64,000 nt of DNA from Dichotomopilus funicola (taxonomy: Eukaryota; Ascomycota; Sordariomycetes; Sordariales; Chaetomiaceae): contig NW_026944085.1 in NCBI RefSeq assembly GCF_033296635.1, positions 118,029 through 182,028 on the forward strand, written 5' to 3'. Position numbers and translations under genes: made by a program. Position 1 is the first letter of the stretch. Each line of letters starts with the position of its first letter. Shown in pieces: positions 10,558 to 21,984 of the stretch. The notes under the pieces are model-generated. The model was not told the origin of the DNA, ran no database searches, and saw nothing but the letters and a program-made list of their open reading frames with translations.

Positions 10558-13500
10558 ATGCGTGGCACTTTTCTCTTGTCGTCCCCGTTGGCGACGTTCT
10601 TCGTTGCCGCTCTTCTCGCCGGCCATGTCGACGCCGGGTTCTGGGGCAAGAAGAGGATGATGGGGGCAGGCGGTGGTACTCCCGGCCCGGATGCCAATGG
10701 CGGGTCGGGGGGTACTGGTGGTGGCGGTGGTACTGGCAAATACACCGTGTCCAGCAACATGACATTAAAGGTTGGCTCGACGACTATCGACGCTTCGGGC
10801 AGCCAATGTACCTTTGACGGTATGTGCTCAACACGTGGAACTAAGAAACAAACAGGACATGCAAAACTAACGGCAACGCAGACCTGGCCTCAGAGCCCAT
10901 CATAATATACCCCCAAGCAGACGAGAACATGACCTACGTCGCCATGGGCATGCAACTCTCCGTGAACCTCAGTTCCCTCGACCCGCTAGACATCCTGTCC
11001 ACATCAAAACTCTACCTCTCCTACCTCCAATCCGGCCTGCAACGGCGCGGCCCCGACAACCCCATGATGATCTCGGACATCAACCCACTGGTCCCCTTTC
11101 AAGTATCCGGGCAGAACGACGGCCAACCAATCATGCTGGCCACGCTCCTCTTCATCCAACCACACCCGCTCATCGTCGAGGACAAGTTCTCCATGGCGTT
11201 CAAAGGGATGGCCATGGACGAGTCAAAACGTCAAAATTTTAACTTTGAGGAGTTCCTCGACAGCGCAGCCATCACAAAACTCCAGGCCAGCATCTGGATC
11301 GTAGTCAACGGGACGAACGGGGCCAGCGGAGGCAGCGCGGGCATGACGCCCACGCCTACTCCAACTCCAGGGCCAGGTGGTAACGGCAGCGGCGTGACCG
11401 TCATAACGGCCACGGACGCCAACGGAAACCCCGTTCTCATCACATCCACCTTGCCTCCGGGCGCGGGTGGTACTCCCGGTGCGGGCGGTACTCCTGGAGC
11501 AGGTGCAGGGAGTGTGACAACCATCACTACCGTCGACGCGAATGGCAACCCAGTCCTAATAACCTCTACCATCCCGCCGGGGGCCGCTGGTACACCCGGA
11601 TCTGGAACTGGATCTGGCGGTCCCGGCGGAGTCGGCGGAGCCAGCAGCGGCGGACAAGGCGGTGGTGGCTCCGTGACGACCATCTCCACGGTCGATGCCA
11701 ACGGGAACCCTGTCCTCCTCACATCGACTCTACCTCCTGGTGCTGGGAGCACACCCGGCTCCAACGGCCAAGGCGGCCAAGGTGGCCAAGGCGGGCAGGG
11801 CGGGCAGGGCGGTCAAAACGGTCAAGGCAATTCCGTCACAACCATTTCCACCGTCGACGCCAACGGAAATCCGGTGCTTATCACTTCTACCCTACCACCT
11901 GGTTCGGCTGCAACCGCCGCTACCACAGCAGCCGTGGGTACACCCGGCGCTGGCGGAAATGGCGGAGGAGGCAGCGCCGACACAGGCAACCAAACCCCAG
12001 CAGCCGGCACCCCGACCGTCATCAGCACCGTCGACGCCAACGGCAACCCAGTCCTCATCACCACCACCGTACCTCCCGGCGGTGGTAGCGGTGCTGGTAC
12101 ACCAGGCGCAAGCACCCCAGGCGGTACCCCCGGCCCATCCGCAGGCAACAGCGCCGGCAACGACGACGGCGTGCTCTACAAACCCGTCACCACAGTCCAG
12201 GACGTGGTAACCATCACAGTCGCCGAGGGTACTGGTACCACCATCACGACGACTATGACGTTCTTGTCGACTGTTATGGTGCCTGTGTCTGGGTGTGATG
12301 CTGCTAGTCAAGTGAGCCTTGTCGGAGGAGGGGGTGGTAACTCTAACGGAGGTGGTGGTGGGGGAGAGACGGTCACGGCCACGGTGACGGTTGATCAAGC
12401 GGGTACACCGTTGGGGACGTCGTTGCCTTCGGATGGGAGTGGTGGTGGTAACGGTGGTAATGGTGGTGGTGGATCAGCGGGGAATACAGGCACCGCTGCT
12501 ACGGCTACGGCTACTTCCACGGGAGGGGGAGGAAGTGGAGGTGGAGGTTGTCATGTCTGCGGGGGAGGCGGTGGTAGTGAATCCAGCACCAGCACTGCCT
12601 CTGCCAGCACAACTCACTGCCCCGTCTGCGGCGGAGGAGGAGGAGGAGGCGGAGGTGGTGGAGGAGGCAACGAAGTAACATCCACCATGACATCCACCGT
12701 CACAGCCTCACCTAGCGACGGACCCTGCGACGTCTGCGGCGGTGGAGATGGAAATGGCGATGGAAATGGCGATGGAGGTGGTGGTGACAGCAGTCAAACC
12801 ACCACCAGCGATACACCCAGCCAGACGACCGAAACCCCATGCCATGTCTGCGGTGGCGGTGGAGGCGGTGGTGGTGGTGATTCCAGCACTAGCACTACGA
12901 CCTCTGCAAGCTCAACACACTGTCCCGTTTGCGGCGGAGGAGGAGGAGGAGGAGGTGGGAGTGAAACAACCACTTCTGCCACTCCAAGCCAGACAGAAAC
13001 ACCATGTGACGTCTGTGGTGGTGGTCACGGTGGAGGTGGAGGTGGAGGTGGAGATGGAGGTGATGGAAGCCAGAGCAGTCAAACAACGACTAGCGATACA
13101 CCCTCTCAGACCGAGACACCATGTGATGTTTGCGGAGGTGGTGGAGATGGTGGTGGTGGAGGCGGTGGTGATGGGAGTCAGAGCAGCCAGACCACGAGCA
13201 GTGGCACGCCATCTCAAACTGGTGGGGGTGGTGGTGGTGGAGGTGGAGGTGATGGCTCGAACGGTGGTAGTACCTCGCAGACTGGAAGCACAGCGACGGC
13301 TACGGCGACGGGGACCCCGGGGAATGGCAACGGCAACGGCGACGGCGACGGCAACGGCAACGGCGACGGCAATGGAAGCGGAAATGGGAATGGAAATGGG
13401 AATGGTAACAACAACACCACAGCAACAGCCACAACCTCCACCCCAACCGGCCCCATAACCACCCCCTCAACCACCCCACCCCCCGGCGGATCCGGATCCG

Positions 13501-13754
13501 GATCCGGAGGCTCCGTCAACAACCCAGCCGAAACAACCCTCACCAAACTAACAGTCCTCTACCCGATCCCCTGCCCCTGCGACTCCACCTCCGGCGGCAC
13601 AACAACACCCACTCCCGATCCCAACTCAGGACCAGCTGGTCCAGCAGCCCAAGCCGTCGTCGTCCCAGCAAGCGCTTTCAAAGATACCCCACCAGGGTTG
13701 ATAACCGCGTTAATGCTGGGTGGCGTAGCGTTACTTTTCTTTGTTTTCTTGTGA
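10558..13754 (+). CDS. Repeat-rich secreted cell-wall protein, probably GPI-anchored
   Basis: Exons 10558-10819 and 10882-13754 give 1044 aa. Residues 1-26 are a signal peptide ending near GHVDA. A short unique region (about 60-260) is followed by five imperfect repeats built on VDANGNPVLITSTLPPG. Then comes a very Gly/Ser/Thr-rich part with seven C-x-V-C-G-G-G units (CHVCGG, CPVCGG, CDVCGG) separated by poly-Gly and Thr/Ser stretches. The extreme C-terminus is hydrophobic (GLITALMLGGVALLFFVFL) after a small-residue stretch, as expected for a GPI-attachment signal, though a membrane anchor is also possible. I know no named family. Location in the cell wall or at the surface is inferred from architecture. 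The G-rich coding strand leaves long open frames on the other strand that are not genes. Confidence 0.85.
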
Positions 13755-14429
13755 TTGTGATGATGAAAATAGATGGGACAGGACAGGACAGGACAGGACA
13801 GACCAAATGAAGACTAAAAAAGGGGTGTGTATGTATGTATGTATTTGTGAGATAATGGTGAGATACGGGACAGGAATCGGACGGGACAGGATGGGTCGGG
13901 AGGGCGGGTTGTGCTATAGAATTAGGTCGGTCGGTCGAGATATCCTTCAGGCGTCTAGGGAAAGGGGGGTTTGCTTTTTTTACCGATATTTTGATGTATC
14001 CTCCTTTTTTTGTTGGTCATATTTGGTTAGACTTACTTGCCATTCTTCAGCTACTCAGCAGATGCCGTGTTTTATGGCCTGCTGGTTTCTTGTATTTTTA
14101 AACTAGACAAGTTATTTTGGATCTCGTTTTGGATCTGTTTTTTGTGGCTGCTCACTGCTTCTGTCGTTTGGCATGTTTTTAAATCAACATTGACACAAGG
14201 ACACTCTCAACTACAGTGGCTGGCTGTGGTGGCTGTTCACACGTTGTTACTCTCCCCTACACGTCAAGCACTTTGCAAAGATCACAGATACTGCAGCTAA
14301 ATGCGTACATCATTTGCACGGTAGGTAAGGAACATTATTGTATTAACTCGAACTTCAGCCTCTTCTCCCGCCTTTCCTTCCAACTTAACATCAAGACACC
14401 AGCAGTTTACCAACCAACAAAGCAAAGAA
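13755..14429. other. Intergenic region with GGACA microsatellite
   Basis: 3' flank of the cell-wall protein gene. Just after the stop codon, 13775-13801 is a run of about five GGACA units. The rest is T-rich, with no supported gene or RNA. Confidence 0.5.
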
Positions 14430-15288
14430 TTAACCAACGGCAGGCCCATCGACTCCTGCTGTCCGATCATCTGTGTTGGGGCCGTTTCCGTCGTTACGGC
14501 CAACACCGGCTGCTGGAGTTTCGGTGAACGTCTGGGCAAGAAGACTCTCCGGCACAACGATGAATATCGGAGGATCGGTGTTCAGAGATAGGGGTTTCTG
14601 GACCTCGGCAAGACTGCAGCTACGATGGGCAACAAGTAGGTGAATGTCTTCTCGATCCTCACAGGTCCATGATGGTCCCGTCCCCGGGGCGACAATTTGA
14701 AGGCGGTCATCTGGACGAAACAGATATTGTCGAAGATCATGTTGACGTCGTGGGAGTCTCGAGTGAACTGGTCGGTCAGGTACCCGTGAGGAACACGACT
14801 TAGTAAATCTCTAGTGGAAACGGTCAGCACAGCTCCCGTCGCCACGTCACGTAGCAGCAGGTGTAGTAGGTGCACCTGAGGGCAACATATGCGGTGCTGA
14901 ACAAGACCATTCACTGACCTTTGAGCTGGAAGTAGATGAGCGAGCAGTATTGAGGGAGACGCTGAGGGTTCCTGGTGAGGCCCAGGGAGGGAAGATGAAC
15001 CCGAATGTTGACCCCGATTCGTCCGAGGAACCCGATGCCGATGAGCCCTCTGACTCCGAGCCCGCGTAGGCAGAGTAGAAACTCCGCTAGGACAGGAATT
15101 TCCACGACGACGAGTTTCGCTCTCCGACGATGTTGTTGTGGAATTTTGCAAAAGCACTCAGGTGTACCGTCGTTATTGGAGACCCGTTTAGACTGCGACA
15201 TGGTGTTAGTCGACAACGTCTGTTCGGTTGGGAATGGAACACTTACAGGCTTGGCGTTCCTCTCCTTTAGATCCGGACGGAACATCAT
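14430..15288 (-). pseudogene. Probable decayed intron-containing gene, unknown product
   Basis: The minus strand shows gene-like structure that fits no single clean model. A short exon beginning ATGATGTTCCG at 15288 runs into a textbook intron at 15246-15193 (GTAAGT donor, GACTAAC branch, CAG acceptor). A second good intron lies at 14918-14811 (GTCAGT donor, GCTGAC branch, CACTAG acceptor). Between them a coding-like frame (SAYAGSESEGSSASGSSDES and FGFIFPPWASPGTLS) is broken by an in-frame TAG at 15087-15089. After the second intron two frames look protein-like, one ending at 14430 and one at 14582. A sequencing error, a missed intron or a short true gene could also explain this. I do not recognise the product. 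Confidence 0.35.
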
Positions 15289-16773
15289 GAGGTGGGTTGG
15301 GAACGATCGTGAGAGGTAGTAGGGGAGGTTTTTGGAGTGTGGGTTGAACGGCGAGCCGCAATGTCGGAGCATGGGGATTGAGCTACAATGAGGCGAGAAG
15401 AGACGGGGTTTGGCTGTAATGAAGCGAGAAGAGATGCAGACGTGAGACGTGAGATGTGGGAGACATCGGAACTTATACCTTTGGTCTAAATCAGAGTGCA
15501 TCCTCGGCGCCTACCCGATGCCCAACATCTTCAGTCCATCTTTCAATGTACCTGCTGTTAGTTGCTGGCCTCCCACTGCCTCAATATATGACATGGAAAC
15601 CATAACGTATCATACAGCAGTCAGGAACTTGCCCTAATCTGTCATTTATGTGGAAAGCGACTGTCGCAAAGGACAAATGTCGATTGATGCAGCAAGTGAA
15701 GACCCTTCTATACTGTGACAGCGACGAGCGAGTGTGGACCTGCCCCTACATGCAGGTTGGTGCTTAAAGAATCACCACGTGTTCTTGGGTTTTAGTGGCA
15801 CTAATAAGTCAGGAGGCATTCAACGGCAGGTGCAGGTGCTCGACTTAGAGGAAGGAATGTTTTGTGAGCGCGGTCTCTCTATTACCATTGTGTCTTCTTC
15901 TGCCTGGTTCCTGCCTATCATGGTGAAATACAGAGATATCACTGTGCACCCGGGCATTGACCGTGTGCACGGCGCCGGTATTTGAGGCTATCGTAACCAC
16001 CACTTAGAGCGAGCGGCCCAGCAGCATCCTTTGTGTTTAGATTGGCCAGCCAAATATACTTCATTGCGTGTTGAGTGATTGGATATGAAACTCAACACAA
16101 CGGGTAAATTTGACTGAGGCTGCTAGTTAGCTATGTTCTATATCCTCTTGACGAAATCAGCGTAAGAGATCATAAGTAGAGATGACGAGGACGAGCATCA
16201 ACGCAGTGATTGAATGATTGCATGGGTTGAGAACTTGAGAGTAAAATAAGCCGGCGCCGACAGCTGGTACGGCCCGTCAGGGAAGCTGTCTGCTGTTGGG
16301 CTTCAATGGCCCCGCTGTTGGCCCGTGCATGGCCGCCGAAAACCGATCCACTGTCTGTGCGTCTGCGGCTCTGGCTCGGGCTCTTCCGACTCTAAGGTTC
16401 GATCACCGAACTTCGCACCATACATAACCCCCACCTCCTCCGTGCTTCCAGCTTCGAGCCCCCAGCGTCCCCCAGCACACGCACGACCACACCTACACGC
16501 ACTCTCACTCGGAGGCACCGGGTCGTCGCCCGCCAACCCACTCCCCCGACGACTCATCTGTTTTGCTCATGTTACGACGCCTGGACTGCCCGCATTGTCG
16601 CTTTCCTCGCGATTCAACACCCGCCTCACACTCTTCGACTTCCCCAACACGCCGAACTCAATATCTTTCCTGGAACCGAATCCAGCGATCGAATACCCGA
16701 CTTTAACCCCCATCACAAAATCTCTGTCACTGCTACGATCACACTCGGCTCTTTATCACCAGCAGTAGCCAAG
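15289..16773. other. Intergenic region upstream of rcd1
   Basis: 1.5 kb holding the second copy of the dispersed repeat (15661-15745) and, toward 16.3-16.77 kb, the C-rich, pyrimidine-rich 5' flank and probable 5' UTR of the Rcd1 gene. The frame open at 16325-16768 ends just before the Rcd1 start codon and has no domain; I take it as leader sequence. Confidence 0.5.
15661..15745 (+). repeat. Copy 2 of the dispersed ~60-90 bp repeat
   Basis: Diverged copy, same orientation, of the sequence at 4262-4350. It shares GCAAGTGAAGACCCTT exactly plus flanking blocks. The two copies are 11.4 kb apart, and each lies in non-coding DNA. Confidence 0.6.
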
Positions 16774-16986
16774 ATGATGCCCAATCCCCACGTCTACGGC
16801 CACCATCAGTATCCGCAGGCTGAGTCGGCTTGGATGCACCAGCAGCAGCAGCCATCCCATCAGCAGCATCATGTCCAACAGGCTGCGGCGGCCGCCGCCA
16901 ATGCTGCCCAGCAACAGCACTACAACCGTCTCGCGACCGCCCACAATGCGACCAATGTGCTGTCACAACAGCAGCAGCAACAGCAA

Positions 16987-17018
<32 letters not shown>

Positions 17019-18168
17019 GCAACAACAACAGCAGCAGCAGCAGCAGGGCGGCCACGGCGGCGCCCAGGAGAGCGCCCTCGAGTCGTCGGTCTCGGAGGAC
17101 AATCGTCGGACGCTGCAGTACATCGCCGACCTGCTGAACGAGAACACACGCGAGGGCGCGCTCTTGGAGCTCAGCAAGAAGCGCGAGCAGGTTCCGGAGC
17201 TTGCCCTGATCCTGTGGCACTCGTTTGGTATGTTGATCCCCGCGCTTTTCGGTGTATTTTTGTTGGGTTGGGAACTTCGGACTTGGCGAACCGGCGTGCG
17301 CTGACACGTAAGCCAAATTAGGCGTCATGACCTCGCTCCTCCAGGAAATTATTAGCGTCTACAACCTCCTGAGCCCATCCCAGCTTACTGCGGCCGCGTC
17401 CAACAGGGTCTGCAATGCGCTGGCGCTTCTACAGTGCGTTGCCTCACACAACGAGACGCGCACGTTGTTCCTGACTGGTAGGTACTCCAAAATCGCATAA
17501 CGGGGGCCAATTTCCCCGGCTGACCAAGACACCCCGCAGCGCATATCCCACTCTACCTCTACCCGTTCCTCAACACCACCTCGAAGTCGCGGCCGTTTGA
17601 ATATCTCCGTCTCACCTCCCTCGGTGTGATCGGCGCACTGGTGAAGAACGATTCGTCCGAAGTCATCAACTTCCTCCTCACGACCGAGATCATTCCGCTG
17701 TGCCTGCGGATCATGGAAACCGGCTCTGAGCTCAGCAAGACCGTCGCTATTTTCATAGTGCAGAAGATATTGTTGGATGACAATGGCCTCAACTATATTT
17801 GCGCTACCTACGAGCGTTTCTACGCCGTCGGTACTGTCTTGAGCAATATGGTTGCGCAGCTGGTTGAGCAGCAGACGGCTCGACTCCTTAAGCATGTTGT
17901 CAGGTGCTTCTTGAGGTATGTCCCCGTATATGTATATCCCTCGCCCTAGTCTCTCGCTTTGGCCTCTAACATCTCCGGTGGCCTCAGGCTCAGCGACAAT
18001 GCCCGCGCCCGCGAGGCCCTCCGACAATGCCTCCCCCAGCCGCTGCGGGACCAAACCTTCTCTGCAGTTCTCCGCGACGACGCCGCTACCAAGCGCTGCC
18101 TCGCCCAACTCCTCATCAATCTGTCAGAGAACGCCATGGAGCCGTCGGTCGGCCAACTTGGGCTTTAG
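16774..18168 (+). CDS. rcd1: CCR4-NOT complex subunit Rcd1/Caf40 (CNOT9)
   Basis: Scaffold subunit of the CCR4-NOT deadenylase complex, acting in mRNA decay and transcription. Exons 16774-17227, 17322-17477, 17540-17915 and 17988-18168 give 388 aa. The conserved Rcd1 armadillo domain occupies about residues 105-388: LLNENTREGALLELSKKREQ, then LILWHSFGVMTSLLQEIISV across intron 1, SRPFEYLRLTSLGVIGALVK, and a C-terminal CLAQLLINLSENAM. The first ~100 residues are a His/Gln/Ala-rich tail containing a pure poly-Gln run encoded by mixed CAG/CAA codons at 16969-17045. All introns have consensus ends; intron 1 carries a GCTGACAC branch. The core is among the best conserved fungal proteins, so the identification is firm. 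Length variation in the glutamine tract is expected between strains. Confidence 0.96.
16969..17045 (+). repeat. CAG/CAA trinucleotide tract (poly-Gln)
   Basis: About 25 consecutive glutamine codons, CAG and CAA mixed, inside the N-terminal tail of Rcd1, upstream of the conserved domain. Confidence 0.95.
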
Positions 18169-19758
18169 CGTACCACGTTCGGACAACACCTGACGCCTCC
18201 TAACTCCGTAAAATCTAACAAACAGAACGATTCAATATGGGGCGACTCGGACTATCTCCGCTACATACTCGGGCTATAAAGGGATATCACGACCTCAGCG
18301 ATTGCAACGCAGTATCGCACCATAACTTGAAAAGATCAAGGGCTGGAAATGCTTTCTTTTTTTCTACTGCTAAGACAACGAGGAGGAAAAGGTGCGTGAA
18401 ATAACAAGGGCATACATGGCAGCCGGCGCGTTGGGCGGGGAAAAAAGCGCTTTTGTTTCCCTACATTATTTTTTTTCCACAAGACAGGCGGGTTCAATCA
18501 AGCACGGGCAAAGGGAGGGAAAGGAAAAGCCTATTCATGTTCATGAAGGAAATATCCATATTGCAAGGGGCGGCGGCGGCGGAGGGCGATGGTTCAGCGG
18601 GAAGGACAATGAACTGGCTGGTGGATTGGGTGGGGGGCATTGGCGTTAAAGCGGGTGGGGGGCGTTTTCATGTTCTCTTTTCTTGGTTTTTATTACCATC
18701 ATCTTTACTTCAATATCCCACCTTACCATCCCTTCCCTTATACTCCTTCCTTACTTTACCCCTTTAGTCTCTCTTAACTCTTCCTGCCCTGTTCCTTTAG
18801 TTTGGGATTGGAATGGTTGGGTCTCGTACTTCTTTACTTCTCAATATAGCTAGGAATGAGGGTAGGGGGTTAAGCTTTTTTCTTCTGATATGGGATATAA
18901 GACATGGGAGGGTTGTGGGAAGGGATGGAACTTGCATAGCAAAAGGGACAGGCGGACGGGCGGACGGACGGGTCGGCCGGGTCGGCCGGCTGGTTTGGTT
19001 CTTGCTCTACTCTATTTTTTATTCATTTTCACCCGCTACGACTTTATACTTATTTTGGCGTGTTGGGGACGGGATGGGAGGCTTTCGGCTCCGGCTTAAG
19101 CTCACTTACCTACTCACCCCCACACTCACATCACAGGCTTCACAGGCTTCACACTCTTCACTTGCTCATTTGGCATGTCATGTTCACGGGACTATTAGAG
19201 AAGCGAAGCACGCACACCACCGTGAGAGTGAGCCGAGGTATATTATTACTTTTTATCTCTTCTTTAGTCTTTTTTTGGGCTGGAGCAGGTGGAGGAAGCT
19301 GAAAGGCGAAAGGACAGCTAGAAAATGAAGGGAGGCTGAAAGGAGAGTAGGGATGGGGTGAAGGAGGGAAAGGGGAAGATGGATGGGTTAGGAGGCTGTG
19401 AGGCGGGTTGAGTTGTTTTGTACTGTGTAAAAAGTGTATCGTATCATTGTGTTAGATGATGGGGGTTAGCGGAAGGATGGGGTAGTGTAGTGATGTAGTG
19501 AAATGGGAGCGGTATACCCCGTTGTGGGGTTGTCTTTGTCTTGTCCTTGCTGCTGTGAGGTGTTGATGTTTGTTGATGTGTGGTTTACTCGTGGCCACTT
19601 GACGGTTAATTTATTATTCCCTTTGTTGGAAGTAACGACAATGGGCTGAGTTGTAGTGGGGGCTGGGAATCACCTACCTAGCGGGCAATAGAAATTTACA
19701 TTCTCCCTTTCTTCCCTCCCCTATCGAAATATGTCTTCCCCCCGGAAAAGAAAAGCCC

Positions 19759-19880
19759 AAAAAAACGCCAACAGCAGGACTCGAAAAAGAGACTATGGTC
19801 AGCCACACTGCCCAGGGGATCCATTTCACCCTGGGGGGGGACCGACAAGGTTTACAGCTTAACCACTACGCTACCGTCAG
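19759..19880 (-). ncRNA. tRNA-like Pol III element, probably a relic
   Basis: On the minus strand a perfect A-box match (TAGCGTAGTGG, 19873-19863) is followed about 75 nt later by a near B-box (TTTTCGAGTCC, 19787-19777) and then a run of seven T (19765-19759), the usual order of a Pol III gene. A four-pair D arm (TAGC/GCTG) can be drawn, but the T stem does not pair and no acceptor stem forms. The middle folds into a separate CCCAGGG/CCCTGGG hairpin. It is therefore not a normal tRNA. A decayed tRNA or SINE-like element is possible, as is chance. Confidence 0.3.
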
Positions 19881-20618
19881 GAAGCGATTATCGTGATTTT
19901 TTGTTATGGTGTTGGGAAGTAGGCTGGGGGGGTTTGTATATATACCCCCCGGCCAAACTTTTTTTAACTATCAATTGATGACTCTGACTTTTTATCATGG
20001 CACAGGTGTAAAGCTGGCTCGGGCAATTAATTATGTACAGTCCCTTACTAGATGGTTCTCAACCGGAATATAAAGCATGATGTATAATCACAACCCTCGC
20101 GTATGGAACCAACTATTTAGTAGAGATATGTTGTCCGGTTGGAGGGGAAGCATCTTTTATTATATTTAGGGAAGTTAGGTCTGGGGAGATGACGAATAAG
20201 ATACTGGTAGTGATGATGGTGTTTTGCGGAGAGGAGGATTTGGTGAGGTTGAAGTTGACCAAACTCTGAATATCACACTTGAACCTTCGACACTTTTTAC
20301 TTAGTAGAGTAGTACCCCGCTATGAAGGACTGGTCCATTTTATTTGTTTCGCCCCTTTCCATTCCTAACGGCTGGAATCTCGATGTCCCTCGTTCTGGTA
20401 CATTGTCCATTGTCGTACACATAACCATTACACTATTCAGTCTCCATGGATGCAATGGCCAATGGTGGTTTTGCAGTTGCCGGTCAATGAAGGCCAGGCA
20501 CTTTTGGCGACTCTCACAGTCCGAGCCCGGCGATCTTGAAAGCAACTAAAAACGAGCTGCCCTTTTCGAAAGTGGCCAACTGCATCACAACCCGGTCATA
20601 GTCAAATCGAAGGAGGCC

Positions 20619-20658
20619 TGCGTCTGCGTCTGCATCTGCATCTGCATCTGCATCTGCA
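20619..20658 (+). repeat. Hexanucleotide microsatellite (CTGCRT)n
   Basis: About six and a half tandem copies of a six-base unit, first CTGCGT and then CTGCAT, in non-coding DNA. Confidence 0.9.
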
Positions 20659-21984
20659 AAACGTTAACATCCGAAAGCTAGCGCATTTTTACACTAACCG
20701 AACCCGAGTAACAGTGGGGAAGTGGTGCCTGTCACAGCGAGGGAATGCTGGATGGCTTGGCCGATCTGGTGGTGCGGGAGTCCGCGGGTGCCGGGTGTCA
20801 AGCTTTTTGGGTGGAGATTCTGCTGAGGGTTAGGGCTGGACGTGCTGGGGTTGAACGCCCTGTGGGGTTCTGGGCGCCAGACCTCCAAATGGCGAGAGGA
20901 CTTTGGGCCTCGGCTTGGCCTTTGCATCCGATTGCATTGCATTGCTTGAATCAGACAATGGAATTCATTTCCTTGCTTTGACTAGAGACAATGCATTTAG
21001 TGTACGACATCGAGAGGAAAATAGCTGCCACATGAGACTTCTTCCCGTATTCCGACCTGACCTTGAAAACGATGCAACACAAGACATGACAACAGTGAAC
21101 CAAATGACAACTGCCATCGAGCCCAGCTCTGGAGAAGAAAATGAGACAGGGGGCGCCATCAAGCAAGCCGCCGCCCCTCTCCCCCTCGGGTGCTACCCGG
21201 GAACATCCAATGGGGCCGTCTGGTGACCTCTGCCGGGCCCAGGTACGTCATTTCAGCTGGCCGACCCGAACCGGGCTCATTTGCAATTCCCCGCGGGGTG
21301 GTGGGCGCATCCAATGACCATGCCGAGTTGGGCATGTCACACAGGAGGACGACGCGAGATGCAAGACGGCAAAAGGGGGTTCGAGATGGGTTGTTTGGAG
21401 GAATTGTTCGGGGCCTTCCTTTGCGTGTTGATGAGGAGAATTACTGTTGAGAATTCACAGTTCAGATGAACCGATGAATGACCAGCAGGGATGAAGGATG
21501 CGCTTCTGAAGTTCAGAACCAGGGTTGAGAGACACCTGGAAAAAGAAGCAGGCAAGCCAGGATGCAGCCAATGCAACCCGCCCCAGATCCCGGCTGCGCG
21601 TCGCGCGACTCTGGGGCAGACACTGGCAGATTGGCTTCCAATGGGTGGCAGTCGGCAAGGTTTCCATGCCGGTGCCTTTCAGAAGGGGAAGGCTGCCCCG
21701 GTTGTCACCTTGAACCTCTTGCCCGTTTGGAGATCGCCTCCCAGGAATTGCCTTGGCTTTCGCTGTCCCCGCCCTGCCGCTCTCGAGCCGCTTGACGACG
21801 TTCCTGCTCGCTTGAAGTCCTAGGCGAGACATCACGAGGGGCCCTATCTCGAATTCGGCTTGTGGCGATCGCTGGGACCGAGACCCGGACTGAGAGAGAA
21901 CTATCAAAGACCGAGTCGTCCCCCTTCGAGACGCGCTGAACTCCCTCTCGCTCCCCGCTTCCCTAGTGTAGGGACATACCAAAG

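Larger units (their letters stand above)
18169..21984. other. Long gene-poor region
   Basis: 3.8 kb between the Rcd1 and ceramidase genes. The T-rich part at 18.3-19.3 kb is probably Rcd1 3' UTR and flank; its open frames (up to 171 codons) look like low-complexity chance. A tRNA-like element sits at 19759-19880 and a hexanucleotide microsatellite at 20619-20658. The last ~1 kb should contain the ceramidase promoter. An open minus-strand frame at 21455-21982 (175 codons) has no recognisable domain, and I do not call it. Confidence 0.45.

Noticed and set aside
11231..13546. Long minus-strand frames opposite the wall-protein gene
   Set aside because: They are Pro/His-rich mirrors of the Gly/Ser/Thr repeats on the coding strand.
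18813..19328. 171-codon plus-strand frame
   Set aside because: T-rich low-complexity sequence without domain; probably 3' flank of rcd1.
21455..21982. 175-codon minus-strand frame
   Set aside because: No recognisable domain; it overlaps the expected ceramidase promoter and leader.
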